64,000 nucleotides of DNA from Leptotrichia sp. oral taxon 218. GTDB taxonomy: Bacteria; Fusobacteriota; Fusobacteriia; Fusobacteriales; Leptotrichiaceae. Positions 17,114-26,480 of the stretch are shown here, in pieces; position 1 is the stretch's first letter; each line of letters starts with the position of its first letter. The stretch covers positions 1,488,001-1,552,000 of the forward strand of contig NZ_CP072377.1 in NCBI RefSeq assembly GCF_018128225.1, in the 5' to 3' direction. The translations under genes and the position numbers were made by a program. Under the pieces are notes generated by a model. It saw only the letters and a list, made by a program, of their open reading frames with translations, was not told the DNA's origin and searched no databases.

Positions 17114-17812
17114 ATGAAAAAAATCATAGGAATTAATCCTGTAACGGAAGTTTTAAAATCCGATAAAAATATTGAAAAACTTGAAATTTATAAAAAAGTC
17201 AAGAAAGAAACTATAAAAAATATTTTAAATTTAGCAAGTAAAAAAAATATAAAAGTTTTTTATAACGACAAAAGAATTGAAAATTCACAAGGTGTTGTCG
17301 CAATAATCTCAGATTTTGACTACTATGTTGATCTAAACGCATTTTTGGAAAAAGTTTTGAGAAAAGAAAAATCAAAAGTAGTAATTTTAGATCAAGTTCA
17401 AGATCCAAGAAATTTTGGTGCAATAATCAGAAGTGCTGAATGTTTTGGAGTTGACGGAATAATCATTCAAGACAGAAACAGCGTAAAAGTGACAGAAACA
17501 GTTGTAAAATCATCAACAGGTGCTATAGAACATGTGGATATTGTAAAAGTGACAAATATTTCAGATACAATTGACAAATTAAAAAAATATGGATACACAG
17601 TTTATGGTGCAGAAGCTGATGGTGAATGTTACTACTATGAAGAAAAGTATCCAAACAAAGTTTGTCTTGTGCTTGGAAGCGAAGGAAATGGAATGAGAAA
17701 AAAAGTCAGAGAGCACTGTGATAAAATTGTAAAAATTCATTTAAACGGAAAAATTAATTCTTTAAATGTTTCCGTTGCAGGTGGAATTTTACTTTCTGAA
17801 ATAGCTAAATAA
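17114..17812 (+). CDS. rlmB: 23S rRNA 2'-O-ribose methyltransferase RlmB-type (SpoU family)
   Basis: SAM-dependent knotted methyltransferase that modifies a guanosine in 23S rRNA domain V. An N-terminal substrate-binding domain (MKKIIGINPVTEVLKSDKNI) is followed by the three SpoU motifs: NFGAIIRSAECFG near 105, VLGSEGNGMR near 194, and INSLNVSVAGGILLSEI at the end. The 232-residue length fits. It may be another TrmH-family member with a different target base. It is followed after 27 bases by putP, probably in one transcript. Confidence 0.88.
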   Translation: MKKIIGINPVTEVLKSDKNIEKLEIYKKVKKETIKNILNLASKKNIKVFYNDKRIENSQGVVAIISDFDYYVDLNAFLEKVLRKEKSKVVILDQVQDPRNFGAIIRSAECFGVDGIIIQDRNSVKVTETVVKSSTGAIEHVDIVKVTNISDTIDKLKKYGYTVYGAEADGECYYYEEKYPNKVCLVLGSEGNGMRKKVREHCDKIVKIHLNGKINSLNVSVAGGILLSEIAK

Positions 17813-17839
17813 AAAATTATAAAAAATAAGGGAGAAAAA

Positions 17840-19273
17840 ATGAAAGTTGGAATCGAAACATTTATAACATTTGGAGTTTATTTATTATTTTTAATAGGAA
17901 TAGGTGTATATTTTTATACAAAAACAGACACCCACGAAGACTATGTGTTAGGTGGAAGAGGTGTTGGATACTGGGTTACAGCGATGTCAGCACAAGCCAG
18001 TGATATGAGCGGATGGTTGCTTTTAGGATTGCCTGGAGCTGTTTATTTGTCTGGATTAAAGCAAATATGGGTCATTGTGGGTCTTATCATTGGAACATAT
18101 TTGAACTGGAAATTCGTTGCGCCAAAACTTAGAACTCAGACTGAAGAGCATGATGCACTAACAATTCCCACATTTTTATCAAGAAAATCGGATGACAAAA
18201 AAGGATATGTCAAAACTTTTTCTGCTATTGTAATATTATTTTTCTTTACAATTTATTCAGCCTCAGGTCTTGTTTCAAACGGGAAATTATTTGAATCACT
18301 ACTTGGAATTGATTACAAATGGGGAGTTTTAATAGGTGGTGGAACTATTATTATTTATACATTTTTAGGTGGTTACTTAGCTGGAGTTTGGACTGATTTT
18401 TTTCAAGGAATTCTTATGTTTTTTGCAATAATTGTCGTACCTGTCGTTGCATATTTCGTGGTTGGCGGGAACAAAGGAATTGAAACTGCCATGGTTCAAA
18501 AACATATTTCTTTAAATCTTTTAAGATATCCTGAAGCACTTAGTTTACCTGTCATTATTTCAGGACTTGGATGGGGACTTGGATATTTTGGACAGCCGCA
18601 CATAATTGTAAAATTTATGAGTATTAAAGATGTAAACGAACTTTGGAAAGCACGGCTTATTGCAATGGTGTGGGTCATCATTTCCCTTGTCGGTTCAATT
18701 GCAGTTGGACTTACAGGAATGGCACTTTACCCTAATATAAAAACAATTTCAGGTGATGCTGAAAAAATCTTTATTTACATGATTGGTGGACTTTTCAATC
18801 CTTGGGTTGCAGGAATTTTATACGCTGCAATTTTATCAGCCATAATGTCAACAATTTCTGCACAATTATTGGTTGCTTCAAATACTTTGACAGAAGATTT
18901 TTATAAATACATTGTAAAGAGAGAAAAAAGCCACAAAGAGCTTATTTGGGTTGGAAGAATATGTATAATTTTAATTTTTATCGTTGCAACAATTTTGGCA
19001 ATGAATCCAAATTCACAAGTTTTATCACTAGTTTCATATGCTTGGGCAGGTTTTGGAGCTGTATTTTCTCCTGTTATTTTATTCATTTTATACAAGAAAA
19101 ATTTACATTGGAAAAATATATTAATTTCAATGCTTATCGCAACTGTCACAGTTATTTTCTGGAATCAAAGCGGACTTGGAAAAACAGTCTACGAAATCGT
19201 TCCTGGATTTATAATAAATTCTTTAACTTTGTATATTTTGGAAAAATTCAGTAAAAAAAATTCTTCAAATTAA
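17840..19273 (+). CDS. putP: Sodium/proline symporter (SSS family)
   Basis: A 477-residue integral membrane protein with about 13 hydrophobic segments. The family signature SAQASDMSGWLLLGLPGAVY lies near residue 50, and the sodium-site-like segment SAIMSTISAQLLVASNTLTEDF near 335 follows. These match PutP, which imports L-proline with Na+. It carries a GGGAGAAA ribosome-binding site and ends just before a bidirectional terminator shared with the convergent tmk gene. Confidence 0.9.
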   Translation: MKVGIETFITFGVYLLFLIGIGVYFYTKTDTHEDYVLGGRGVGYWVTAMSAQASDMSGWLLLGLPGAVYLSGLKQIWVIVGLIIGTYLNWKFVAPKLRTQTEEHDALTIPTFLSRKSDDKKGYVKTFSAIVILFFFTIYSASGLVSNGKLFESLLGIDYKWGVLIGGGTIIIYTFLGGYLAGVWTDFFQGILMFFAIIVVPVVAYFVVGGNKGIETAMVQKHISLNLLRYPEALSLPVIISGLGWGLGYFGQPHIIVKFMSIKDVNELWKARLIAMVWVIISLVGSIAVGLTGMALYPNIKTISGDAEKIFIYMIGGLFNPWVAGILYAAILSAIMSTISAQLLVASNTLTEDFYKYIVKREKSHKELIWVGRICIILIFIVATILAMNPNSQVLSLVSYAWAGFGAVFSPVILFILYKKNLHWKNILISMLIATVTVIFWNQSGLGKTVYEIVPGFIINSLTLYILEKFSKKNSSN

Positions 19274-19354
19274 CTATAAAAATTTTAAATTTGTTAAATA
19301 ATATTTTATTTAAATAAATTTAAAAATAAAACAATAACAATAAATAAAAGAAAC

Positions 19355-19416
19355 AAAAAATTATCTTAAAATTTCAGAAATATTTTTATTCCTGTCATTT
19401 TAAGATAATTTTTTTT
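19355..19416. terminator. Bidirectional terminator between putP and tmk
   Basis: Perfect arms ATTATCTTAAAAT (about 19360-19372) and ATTTTAAGATAAT (19397-19409) are flanked by an A-run on the left and a T-run on the right, so both converging transcripts end here. The right arm and T-run touch the tmk stop codon. Confidence 0.9.
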
Positions 19417-20092
19417 ATAATTTTTTATTTACAATTTCCATTATTTCGTCATTAATTTCTTCAATAGATTTTAACTTTCCATTATTTACGCAAGAAATTA
19501 TTTCCCAGCTATATTTTAGTGCAAGGCTTTTTGCCGTTTCATATGATTTTCTCAAATACTCTTTATCTTTTTCATGAATATCCTTTTTAATTTCTCCAGT
19601 TATTTTATTCTCCCGATTTTTCATAAGTTCATCACTAATTTCAAAAGGAATATCCAAAAAAAACACAATATCAGGTTTAGGCAAACCAATTTTATTCCAT
19701 TCTAAATCGACTAACCATTTCAAATATTTTTCTTTTTCAATTTCATTATCTATTTTTGGAACTTGATGAATCATATTTGAAATTGTATATCTATCACTTA
19801 TGACTATTCCTCCACCGTTATAAAAATTTTCCCACTCCATTTTATAAGAAGCAAATCTATCGACTGAATAAAGAACTGAAGCCGCATAAGCATTCACACT
19901 TTGAGCTTTTTTTCCAAATTCACCTGCAAGATACATTTTTACTGGTTCCGAAGCTTTACTGTCATAATTTGGAAAAGATATTTTTTTTATTTTTTCTTTT
20001 CCTTTTAAGTTACATAATTTTTTATATAACAATTCTGTCTGCGTCTGTTTTCCACTTCCATCCGTTCCTTCAATAATTATTAATTTTCCCAT
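19415..20092 (-). CDS. tmk: Thymidylate (dTMP) kinase
   Basis: Phosphorylates dTMP to dTDP in dTTP synthesis. The P-loop reads EGTDGSGKQTQT, with Gln in place of the usual Ser/Thr after Lys, a variant seen in part of the family. Further features: ISFPNYDS near 39, SVDRFASYKMEW (nucleotide-binding DR), VISDRYTISN, and the lid segment KKDIHEKDKEYLRKSY. The 225-residue length is normal. It is monocistronic between two terminators. Confidence 0.88.
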   Translation of the reverse strand: MGKLIIIEGTDGSGKQTQTELLYKKLCNLKGKEKIKKISFPNYDSKASEPVKMYLAGEFGKKAQSVNAYAASVLYSVDRFASYKMEWENFYNGGGIVISDRYTISNMIHQVPKIDNEIEKEKYLKWLVDLEWNKIGLPKPDIVFFLDIPFEISDELMKNRENKITGEIKKDIHEKDKEYLRKSYETAKSLALKYSWEIISCVNNGKLKSIEEINDEIMEIVNKKL

Positions 20093-20180
20093 CTTTCTTT
20101 AATTCCTTTTTTATAATTTTTTTATTATACTTTTTTATATTATAACATATTTAAAAAATTTTTTCTAAAATTTAAAAATA

Positions 20181-20226
20181 AAAAAAAGAGACAGTTCTAA
20201 AGAATTATTTTTAGAACTAACCTCTA
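20181..20226 (-). terminator. Terminator of the GHL10 gene
   Basis: On the minus strand, TTAGTTCTAAA pairs with TTTAGAACTG through a long stem that extends to AGAG/CTCT and ends in a T-run. It lies directly after the stop at 20232. Confidence 0.8.
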
Positions 20227-20231
20227 ATTTA

Positions 20232-21464
20232 TTAATTATTCAAACTATATGGTCCTTGTTTCAAGCTATTTGTCGCATTTTTTGGATTTGTCAATAAAGA
20301 TTTATAGCTAAAAAATATACTTCCTTTGACTTCTGGATAATTTCTGTTAAAATTAATTTGATTTACCAATTCTTTTGCATTTTTCCATTCATTTACTTTA
20401 TAGGCAGCTTGTCCTATGTATAAATCAGTATTTGTTTCAGCTGCATATTTACTCCACCATTTTACTAAAGTATTGTATTCAGCAACTTTAAATCCTTGAT
20501 TCCAGTAAATTTGTGGTGCAACATAGTCAATCCAATGATTATTCATCCAAAGTAAAATATCTGCATATAAATCATCATAATTTTGAACTCCAGCCTTCGT
20601 TGCAGAACCTCTTACAGGATCTGTTGAATCATTTCTCCAAACGCCAAAAGGACTTATTCCAAATTCTACATTAGGATTTTCTTTTTTTATTTCTTTGTGC
20701 AATTTTTCAATCAGAGTATTTACATTATTTCTTCTCCAATCTCCAATATTCGAGAATTTTTTCCCATATTTTTGATATTGTTCAAAATCTGGATATTCTT
20801 CATTTTTTACTTTATATGGATAAAAATAATCATCCATATGAACTCCATCAACATCATAATTTTTTACAACTTCAACAATACTATTTACAACATAATTATT
20901 AACTTCTGGGATTCCAGGGTTTAAGTAAACTTTTCCACCATATGTCACAGTCCATTCAGGTTTTTTCTTACCGATACTTTCACTTGATAACTTTTCTCTT
21001 CCACCAGTTGCAGTAAGTCTGTAAGGATTAAACCAAGCGTGAAATTCTATTCCTCTTTTATGAGCTTCTTCCACCATAAATTTTAATGGATCATATCCAG
21101 GATTTACTCCTTGAGTTCCAGTTAAATAACGAGACCAAGGTGCGTATTTCGATGGATAAAAGGCATCAGATTCTGGTTTAATTTGCACAAACACGGCATT
21201 CATATTCCAACTTTTTACATTGTTAAGAATTGAAATAAACTCCGCTTTTTGTTTTTCTACACTAAGACCTGGTTTTGACGGCCAATCTATATTACTTACA
21301 CTTGCAACCCACACACCTCTCAACTCTTTAGGTTTTGCTATTTTTGCATTATCTATTTTTGTTGCATTCTTATTTCCACCAACTACTAAATTAGCGGCAT
21401 TTAGCGATGTCACTGTCAAAATCGAAATTGCTAATAATGACAATTTTTTTACTACTGATTTCAC
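20232..21464 (-). CDS. Exported glycoside hydrolase-like protein, GHL10/DUF187 (YngK-type)
   Basis: A 410-residue protein with a cleavable signal (MKSVVKKLSLLAISILTVTS, then LNA-A). The catalytic-barrel markers of the GHL10 family are clear: ELRGVWVASVSNIDWPSK, NAVFVQIKPESDAFYPSKY, GIEFHAWFNPYR, VDGVHMDDYFYPY with the probable acidic pair, and FGISPFGVWRN. Such enzymes are thought to act on peptidoglycan-related glycans (denuded MurNAc-GlcNAc strands). It probably works in the periplasm or at the surface. It stands alone. Confidence 0.88.
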   Translation of the reverse strand: MKSVVKKLSLLAISILTVTSLNAANLVVGGNKNATKIDNAKIAKPKELRGVWVASVSNIDWPSKPGLSVEKQKAEFISILNNVKSWNMNAVFVQIKPESDAFYPSKYAPWSRYLTGTQGVNPGYDPLKFMVEEAHKRGIEFHAWFNPYRLTATGGREKLSSESIGKKKPEWTVTYGGKVYLNPGIPEVNNYVVNSIVEVVKNYDVDGVHMDDYFYPYKVKNEEYPDFEQYQKYGKKFSNIGDWRRNNVNTLIEKLHKEIKKENPNVEFGISPFGVWRNDSTDPVRGSATKAGVQNYDDLYADILLWMNNHWIDYVAPQIYWNQGFKVAEYNTLVKWWSKYAAETNTDLYIGQAAYKVNEWKNAKELVNQINFNRNYPEVKGSIFFSYKSLLTNPKNATNSLKQGPYSLNN

Positions 21465-21552
21465 TAAAAAACTCCTTTCTGAATATATTTTTCACTATAA
21501 TTTTAATATATTTATTCAATTTTTGCAACTTTTTTTTGGATTTTTTGCAAAA

Positions 21553-22293
21553 TTATAATATATTAAAATCAATTAACACTGGTAAGTGATCAGAAAGTTT
21601 TGTTTGTATAACTTTAAAGTCATTTATTTTTATTTCTTTTGAGCAAAGTATAAAATCAAGTTCTTTTTTAGGCTTCCAACTGGGAAAAGTCGGTTGCGAA
21701 TTTATATTCGAATTTTTTAATCCTGACGCTTTTAAAAACATTGCAAGTTCATCATATCCCCAAAAAGCATTAAAATCTCCAGCGACAATCACAGGTTTTT
21801 TTGTACTTTTTACCAAATCATAGAGCTGAACTATCTGTTTTTGCCGAGTTTTTCCTCCTAGCGCCAAATGTACTAAAAATACTACAACTTTTTCAGTTTC
21901 CGCTTCAATTATAAGTTTTTTCATTCCATTATCTAAGTAATGAAATTTTTTCCTAATTATTTCACCTTTTGAAAGCAGTGCATTTCCCTGTTTACGGACC
22001 ATTGGAAATTTCATATATTTTGAATTTTCTTTATATTTATACTGAAAGACATCATTACTTCTTGTAATTCGTGCAAGCACAGTAGCTTGATTTTTACTTT
22101 TCATTCTAAAAGAACCCAAATCAACTTCTACAAGTCCCACTATATCAGGTTTATATTTATTTATGAGACTTCCAATTTTGTGAATATGCCAGTTTGAGCG
22201 GCCTAAATATCCTCTAATATGTTTAAATGGCTGATTTAAATACTTTCCTGTCCCATACCGTATATTATACAAAAGAAACTTCATTTTCATCAC
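21553..22293 (-). CDS. Endonuclease/exonuclease/phosphatase (EEP) family protein
   Basis: 246 residues with all the EEP fold motifs in order: LLYNIRYGTG (metal-binding Asn), GLVEVDLGSF (metal-binding Glu), VHLALGGKTRQKQ, VIVAGDFNAFWG (catalytic Asp/Asn), ELDFILCSKEI and LSDHLPVLIDF (catalytic Asp-His). It has no signal peptide. The substrate could be DNA, a nucleotide or a phospholipid head group. The true start may be at Met3 or Met5. It follows the O-methyltransferase gene by 16 bases, probably in one transcript. Confidence 0.82.
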   Translation of the reverse strand: MMKMKFLLYNIRYGTGKYLNQPFKHIRGYLGRSNWHIHKIGSLINKYKPDIVGLVEVDLGSFRMKSKNQATVLARITRSNDVFQYKYKENSKYMKFPMVRKQGNALLSKGEIIRKKFHYLDNGMKKLIIEAETEKVVVFLVHLALGGKTRQKQIVQLYDLVKSTKKPVIVAGDFNAFWGYDELAMFLKASGLKNSNINSQPTFPSWKPKKELDFILCSKEIKINDFKVIQTKLSDHLPVLIDFNIL

Positions 22294-22309
22294 TTCTTTC
22301 CACTAATTT

Positions 22310-22972
22310 TTATTTTTTAACTATTCCAACTCCATCTCCAAACGGCAACAAAACAAAATTATATTCATCATTTAATTTTTTAATAAATTCGTTTAATCTT
22401 CTTACAATCGTTTTATATCTTTTTGGAACTTCTTCTTTAGATTTTGCCACAAGCCCACGAAATACAATATTATCAATAAAAATTATTCCATCCTCGCAAA
22501 GCAGTTCATAGCACATCTCAAAAAATTTCAAATACTGACCTTTGGCCGCATCTATGAATATAAAATCATATTTTATATTTTTATCCAATTTTGGTATTTC
22601 TTCAAGTGCATCTCCCATAATCAAATTATTTTTCTCAAAAAGTCCCATTTTTTTAAAATTTTCGACTGCTTTTTCATAACGAATTTCGTCAATTTCTATT
22701 GTAGTCAAAAATCCATCATTTTTATTTGCAATCTGTGCCAAAAAAATTCCTGAATACCCAGTTGCAGTTCCAATTTCCAAAATTTTTTTTGACTTTTTAT
22801 TTTTTGCAGCAAATATCATAAAATTAAGTACATCATCTGTAATTATAGGTACTTTTTTCTCCAAACTTTCTTCTTTTATTTCTTTTATAATCTCATATTT
22901 TTTTGATTTTTTATTTTTTTCACAAAATAAATCTTGTGTATACTTTGATAATTCATTAAAATTTTCTATCAT
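22310..22972 (-). CDS. O-methyltransferase, YrrM/caffeoyl-CoA OMT family
   Basis: SAM-dependent class I methyltransferase. Visible motifs are LEIGTATGYSGIFLAQI (SAM loop), TTIEIDEIRYEKAVENF, and DFIFIDAAKGQYLKFFE with the metal-binding Asp, then GIIFIDNIVFRGLV. The 220-residue length matches the bacterial YrrM group. The bacterial substrate is uncertain; in Bacillus relatives a tRNA role (TrmR) has been reported. It sits 18 bases downstream of the GspF-like gene, at the tail of the minus-strand cluster. Confidence 0.85.
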   Translation of the reverse strand: MIENFNELSKYTQDLFCEKNKKSKKYEIIKEIKEESLEKKVPIITDDVLNFMIFAAKNKKSKKILEIGTATGYSGIFLAQIANKNDGFLTTIEIDEIRYEKAVENFKKMGLFEKNNLIMGDALEEIPKLDKNIKYDFIFIDAAKGQYLKFFEMCYELLCEDGIIFIDNIVFRGLVAKSKEEVPKRYKTIVRRLNEFIKKLNDEYNFVLLPFGDGVGIVKK

Positions 22973-22990
22973 ATTTTTCCTTTTTTATTT

Positions 22991-24010
22991 TTATAGCATT
23001 TCTCCCATTTTAAAAATTGGAAGCATAACTGAAAATATTATTCCACCAATTAATATTCCAATAAAAATTATCGAAAATGGCTCAAACATTTTTAAAAACC
23101 ATTTAATCTTTTCATTTACTCTTTCATAATATATTTCATTCAAATTAAAAAATGAAATTTCCATTTTTCCAGTTCTCTCACCTATCGTTAAAAAACTTCT
23201 GTATTCCGCATCAAAAAAAGTTGTATTTTTAAATGATTTTTGTATACTTTCCCCCTTTTCAATTTTTGAAATAATTTTTTTCAATTCTTTATTTAAAACA
23301 TTACTTTTAGAATTTGAACACATTTCTAAAGATTTCACAAACGATATATTTGTATCAGTCAAAGAATACATATTTCTTGTAAAATTTAAAACACAAATAT
23401 CTTTATACATCTTTCCAATTATTTTTAACTTTAAAAAAAATTTTTCAAAATCTTCTTCATTTTTCTTTTTAAAATAAAAAAACAAAAAATATATAAAAAT
23501 CATCGCACCAAAAAAAAGAATCCAATATTTATCAAAAACTTTACTTATATTTATAACAGTTTTAGTAATTTTTGGCAAATCCTGTCCAATATCCGAATAA
23601 ATTGAAACAAATTTTGGAACAACAAATTTTAGTAATACTGCAACTATTATAATTGCTGTAATAATCACTGTAACTGGATAAATACTAAGTCCTATAATAT
23701 CTTTTTTTATTTTTTGATTAAATTCATATTTTTGATACAGATTTTTAAAAACCAATTCCAAATTTCCAGTTTGTTCTCCAATTTTTATCATTTCTAAAAA
23801 TTCTCTTTCTTGGGTAATTTTATAAAATGCTTTATTTAAAGGTACTCCCTGCTCTATTTGAATTTTAGTTTTTAAAATTTTATTTTTCATTTCGTTTTTA
23901 TAATTTTGAGAAACAATCGTAAGTGTATCAATTAAGCTAATTTTACCGTTTAACAAATAATATACACTTTTTGTAAATGTCAAAAGTTCCTTTTCAGTTA
24001 TTTTCCCCAC
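22991..24010 (-). CDS. Type II secretion / type IV pilus inner-membrane platform protein (GspF/PilC family)
   Basis: 339 residues with two T2SSF repeats (about 9-130 and 205-330) and three membrane segments (near 107-130, 160-178, 308-330). The repeat signatures are EREFLEMIKIGEQTGNLEL and EYRSFLTIGERTGKMEIS. This protein anchors the assembly ATPase and pulls pseudopilins. It belongs with the pilin, PilO-like and secretin genes at 26164-33712, from which it is separated by two sugar-kinase genes. No GspE/PilB ATPase is present in the window. Confidence 0.9.
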   Translation of the reverse strand: MGKITEKELLTFTKSVYYLLNGKISLIDTLTIVSQNYKNEMKNKILKTKIQIEQGVPLNKAFYKITQEREFLEMIKIGEQTGNLELVFKNLYQKYEFNQKIKKDIIGLSIYPVTVIITAIIIVAVLLKFVVPKFVSIYSDIGQDLPKITKTVINISKVFDKYWILFFGAMIFIYFLFFYFKKKNEEDFEKFFLKLKIIGKMYKDICVLNFTRNMYSLTDTNISFVKSLEMCSNSKSNVLNKELKKIISKIEKGESIQKSFKNTTFFDAEYRSFLTIGERTGKMEISFFNLNEIYYERVNEKIKWFLKMFEPFSIIFIGILIGGIIFSVMLPIFKMGEML

Positions 24011-24061
24011 AATAACCTTCCCCCTTTTAAAAAAACTTTTTTATATTTTACTTATATTTTT

Positions 24062-24952
24062 TTATTTTTGTTCTAACGCAATTTTTCCTAATGCAATTGA
24101 TCCAACAAATCCAGCTTCATCTCCTAATCCTGGATAAACAATATAATTTTCAATGTCTTCTAAAATTTCTTTCTTTTGCACATATTCATTTAAAGTTTCT
24201 TGAACATACTTTCTAATTTTTGGGAACAATTGTTTTTGTTTCATAACTCCACCACCCATAATAATTTTTTGTGGTGATAAAATTAAAATATAATTTACTA
24301 ACGCTTGTGCCAAATAATATGCTTCCATATCCCAAACTTCATCAACTTCTGCTAACTCAAATCCTTTTTTACCCCATCTATCTTCAATTGCTGGTCCTGC
24401 TGCCATTCCTTCCAAGCAGTCTTTATGAAATGGACATCTTCCTTCAAATTTATCATCTTTATGTCTTTTTAGTGAAATATGTCCCATTTCAGGATGAGTC
24501 AATCCTTGAACCATTTTACCATCAACGACAGCTCCCGCTCCAATTCCAGTTCCAACTGTTATATACAACACATTTTTTAATCCTTCTCCTGCTCCCCACC
24601 AAGATTCAGCAAGTGCTGCTCCATTTACATCCGTATCAAATTCCATGGGAACATTAAATTTTTCCTTTAATTCTCCAATCATATTAAAATCGCTCCAATA
24701 AGGTTTTGGAGTTTTTGTTATATATCCATAAGTTTCAGAACCTTTTACAGGGTCAATTGGACCAAAACTTCCAACTCCCATCACATCAAATTCTTTATCT
24801 GAAAAATATTCTATAACTTTTCCCATTGTTTCTTCAGGAGTTGTTGTAGGAATACTAATTCTTTCAATCACTTTCCCATCTTCGGTTCCAAGTCCACAGA
24901 TAAATTTTGTTCCTCCAGCTTCTATTGCTGCAATAATTGCCATAACTTTCAC
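24062..24952 (-). CDS. ROK-family sugar kinase (fructokinase-like)
   Basis: Phosphorylates a hexose, probably fructose, in the cytoplasm. It has the ROK phosphate loop AAIEAGGTKFICG, VGTGIGAGAVVDG, and the zinc-site segment LTHPEMGHISLKRH...GRCPFHKDCLEGMAAGPAI, whose His-Cys-Cys-Cys set is typical of the ScrK/GmuE subgroup. IIMGGGVM follows. The start may be Met1 or Met4. It is not linked to sugar transport genes here. Confidence 0.85.
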   Translation of the reverse strand: MKVMAIIAAIEAGGTKFICGLGTEDGKVIERISIPTTTPEETMGKVIEYFSDKEFDVMGVGSFGPIDPVKGSETYGYITKTPKPYWSDFNMIGELKEKFNVPMEFDTDVNGAALAESWWGAGEGLKNVLYITVGTGIGAGAVVDGKMVQGLTHPEMGHISLKRHKDDKFEGRCPFHKDCLEGMAAGPAIEDRWGKKGFELAEVDEVWDMEAYYLAQALVNYILILSPQKIIMGGGVMKQKQLFPKIRKYVQETLNEYVQKKEILEDIENYIVYPGLGDEAGFVGSIALGKIALEQK

Positions 24953-25037
24953 TTCCTTTTCTTTCTTTTTATAAATTAAATTTTAATTTTAATTTTAATC
25001 TCACTTAAATTTCCCACAATAAAACTCCCTTTTTATT

Positions 25038-26030
25038 TTATAAATGTTCTTGCACGGTTTCATAAAAATCTAAAATTTCTTCTTTTGTCGCAGTTGCTGT
25101 TCCAATTTTAGCCACAACTATTCCTGAAGCCATATTTGCAATTTCTCCAGCTTCATACAAATCAGCTCCTGCACATCTTGCTAAAAGAAAAGTCGAAATA
25201 AATGTATCTCCTGCTCCTGTCACATCGTAAACTTCTCTTGCCACCGTCGGTATTCTTTTATGTTCCGTCTCAAAAAGTGAAACTCCTTCTTCACTTCTCG
25301 TAAGTACAACATTTTCAAGTTCCAACTCTTTTTTTAACTGCTCTAATTTTTCTACAATTTCTTCTTCGCTAGAAAATTTTTTCATTCCAAAATAGTCTAA
25401 AATCTCTTTTTTGTTAGGTGTTATTGAAGTTGCCCCAATATAATTTTTAAAATTTTGAGGTTTTGGGTCTACCATTACAACTTTTCCATTTTCTTTGGCA
25501 AGTTTTATAATTTTTTTGGAAAGTCTTTCTGTTAGAAGTCCTTTATTATAATCAGATAACAAAATTGCATCTATATTTTTCAAATCTTCTTCTAACAATT
25601 CTAAAATTTTATCTTGGTTTTCAGATGAAATATCAATATCTTTTTCCCAATCTAGTCGAAGTAACTGCTGCCCTTGTGCTAAAACCCTACTTTTAATTAT
25701 CGTCGGTCGAGAACCATCTTTCACAATTCCAACTGAGTCAATTTTTTTATCTTCCAGCTCTTTTATAAATTTTTCACCATTTGCATCATTTCCCACGACT
25801 CCATATACCGACACACTTGCTGATAGTGAAATTAAATTATTAGCTACATTTGAAGCTCCACCTAATACAAATCGCTCTTTTTCAATGTTCACTACAGGAA
25901 CCGGTGCTTCAGGAGAAATTCTTCCAACTTTTCCAATAAGATATTCGTCTAGCATCATATCCCCAATAACAGCAATTTTTACACTTTTAAACTTCTCAAG
26001 TATCTCTTTAAGCCTTTGAATTGAAATCAT
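25038..26030 (-). CDS. hldE: D-glycero-beta-D-manno-heptose-7-phosphate kinase (HldE N-terminal domain)
   Basis: A PfkB-family kinase of the ADP-heptose pathway for LPS inner core. Features are IAVIGDMMLDEYLIGKVGRI near 21, SPEAPVPVV, LGGASNVANNL, LSDYNKGLLT, and the ATP/anion-hole signature VYDVTGAGDTFISTFLL near 270. At 330 residues it contains only the kinase half; the adenylyltransferase half of bifunctional HldE is absent. That split organisation is known as RfaE1. It implies an outer membrane with heptose-containing LPS. Confidence 0.88.
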   Translation of the reverse strand: MISIQRLKEILEKFKSVKIAVIGDMMLDEYLIGKVGRISPEAPVPVVNIEKERFVLGGASNVANNLISLSASVSVYGVVGNDANGEKFIKELEDKKIDSVGIVKDGSRPTIIKSRVLAQGQQLLRLDWEKDIDISSENQDKILELLEEDLKNIDAILLSDYNKGLLTERLSKKIIKLAKENGKVVMVDPKPQNFKNYIGATSITPNKKEILDYFGMKKFSSEEEIVEKLEQLKKELELENVVLTRSEEGVSLFETEHKRIPTVAREVYDVTGAGDTFISTFLLARCAGADLYEAGEIANMASGIVVAKIGTATATKEEILDFYETVQEHL

Positions 26031-26163
26031 TTTTTTCCTTTCTTTTATTTTTTTTGCTTTTTTATTTTTTATTTTTTTTAAATTTATTTCTTTTTGAATA
26101 TATTTTTATTATACAACATATTTTAATATTTTTCATCAAAAATTTAGAAAAAATTTTTTATTT

Positions 26164-26338
26164 TTATTTTATCAAAAGTGTCTTGTCATTTTGTATAACT
26201 GCTTCAATTTCAATATAAATATCTCTCACTTCTTTATTTGTTCTTCTGTACTTAAAAAGCGGTCCAATTATTGGAATTTTTGAAAGTATTGGCACTCTTC
26301 TCTGCGTCTCTTTACTCACATTTTGCTTTAATCCTCCT
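26164..26338 (-). CDS. Secretin 3' exon (C-terminal 57 residues), downstream of the IStron
   Basis: The minus strand reads GGLKQNVSKETQRRVPILSK, then IPIIGPLFKYRRTNKEVRD, and ends DKTLLIK-stop. This is the end of a secretin domain: the GGL and the VPxLxxIPxxGxLF motif are hallmarks. It has no start of its own. Joined at 26338 to 28225, the frame is continuous with the 5' part and gives a 401-residue secretin. Confidence 0.88.
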
Positions 26339-26480
26339 CTGAACCTCCCACGACTAAAGTCACAGGGTTCTAAAATCTCTAAAAATATTTAAAAATTTTC
26401 TAAGAAGTTTGATAGCTTTACACTACCCTTATTCTTTTAGGTGTGTTCAGCTCACCTCTATTGTATAGGACACTTAAATC
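26339..26480 (-). ncRNA. Predicted TnpB omega-RNA (right end of IStron)
   Basis: In IS605-type elements the guide RNA covers the end of tnpB and the right end, and its guide is the flanking host sequence. Here that gives a scaffold ending GTCGTGGGAGGTTCAG and a guide starting AGGAGGATTAAAGC in the secretin 3' exon. The 5' limit is a guess. The hairpin with TGACTTTAGTCG near the end is visible. Confidence 0.5.
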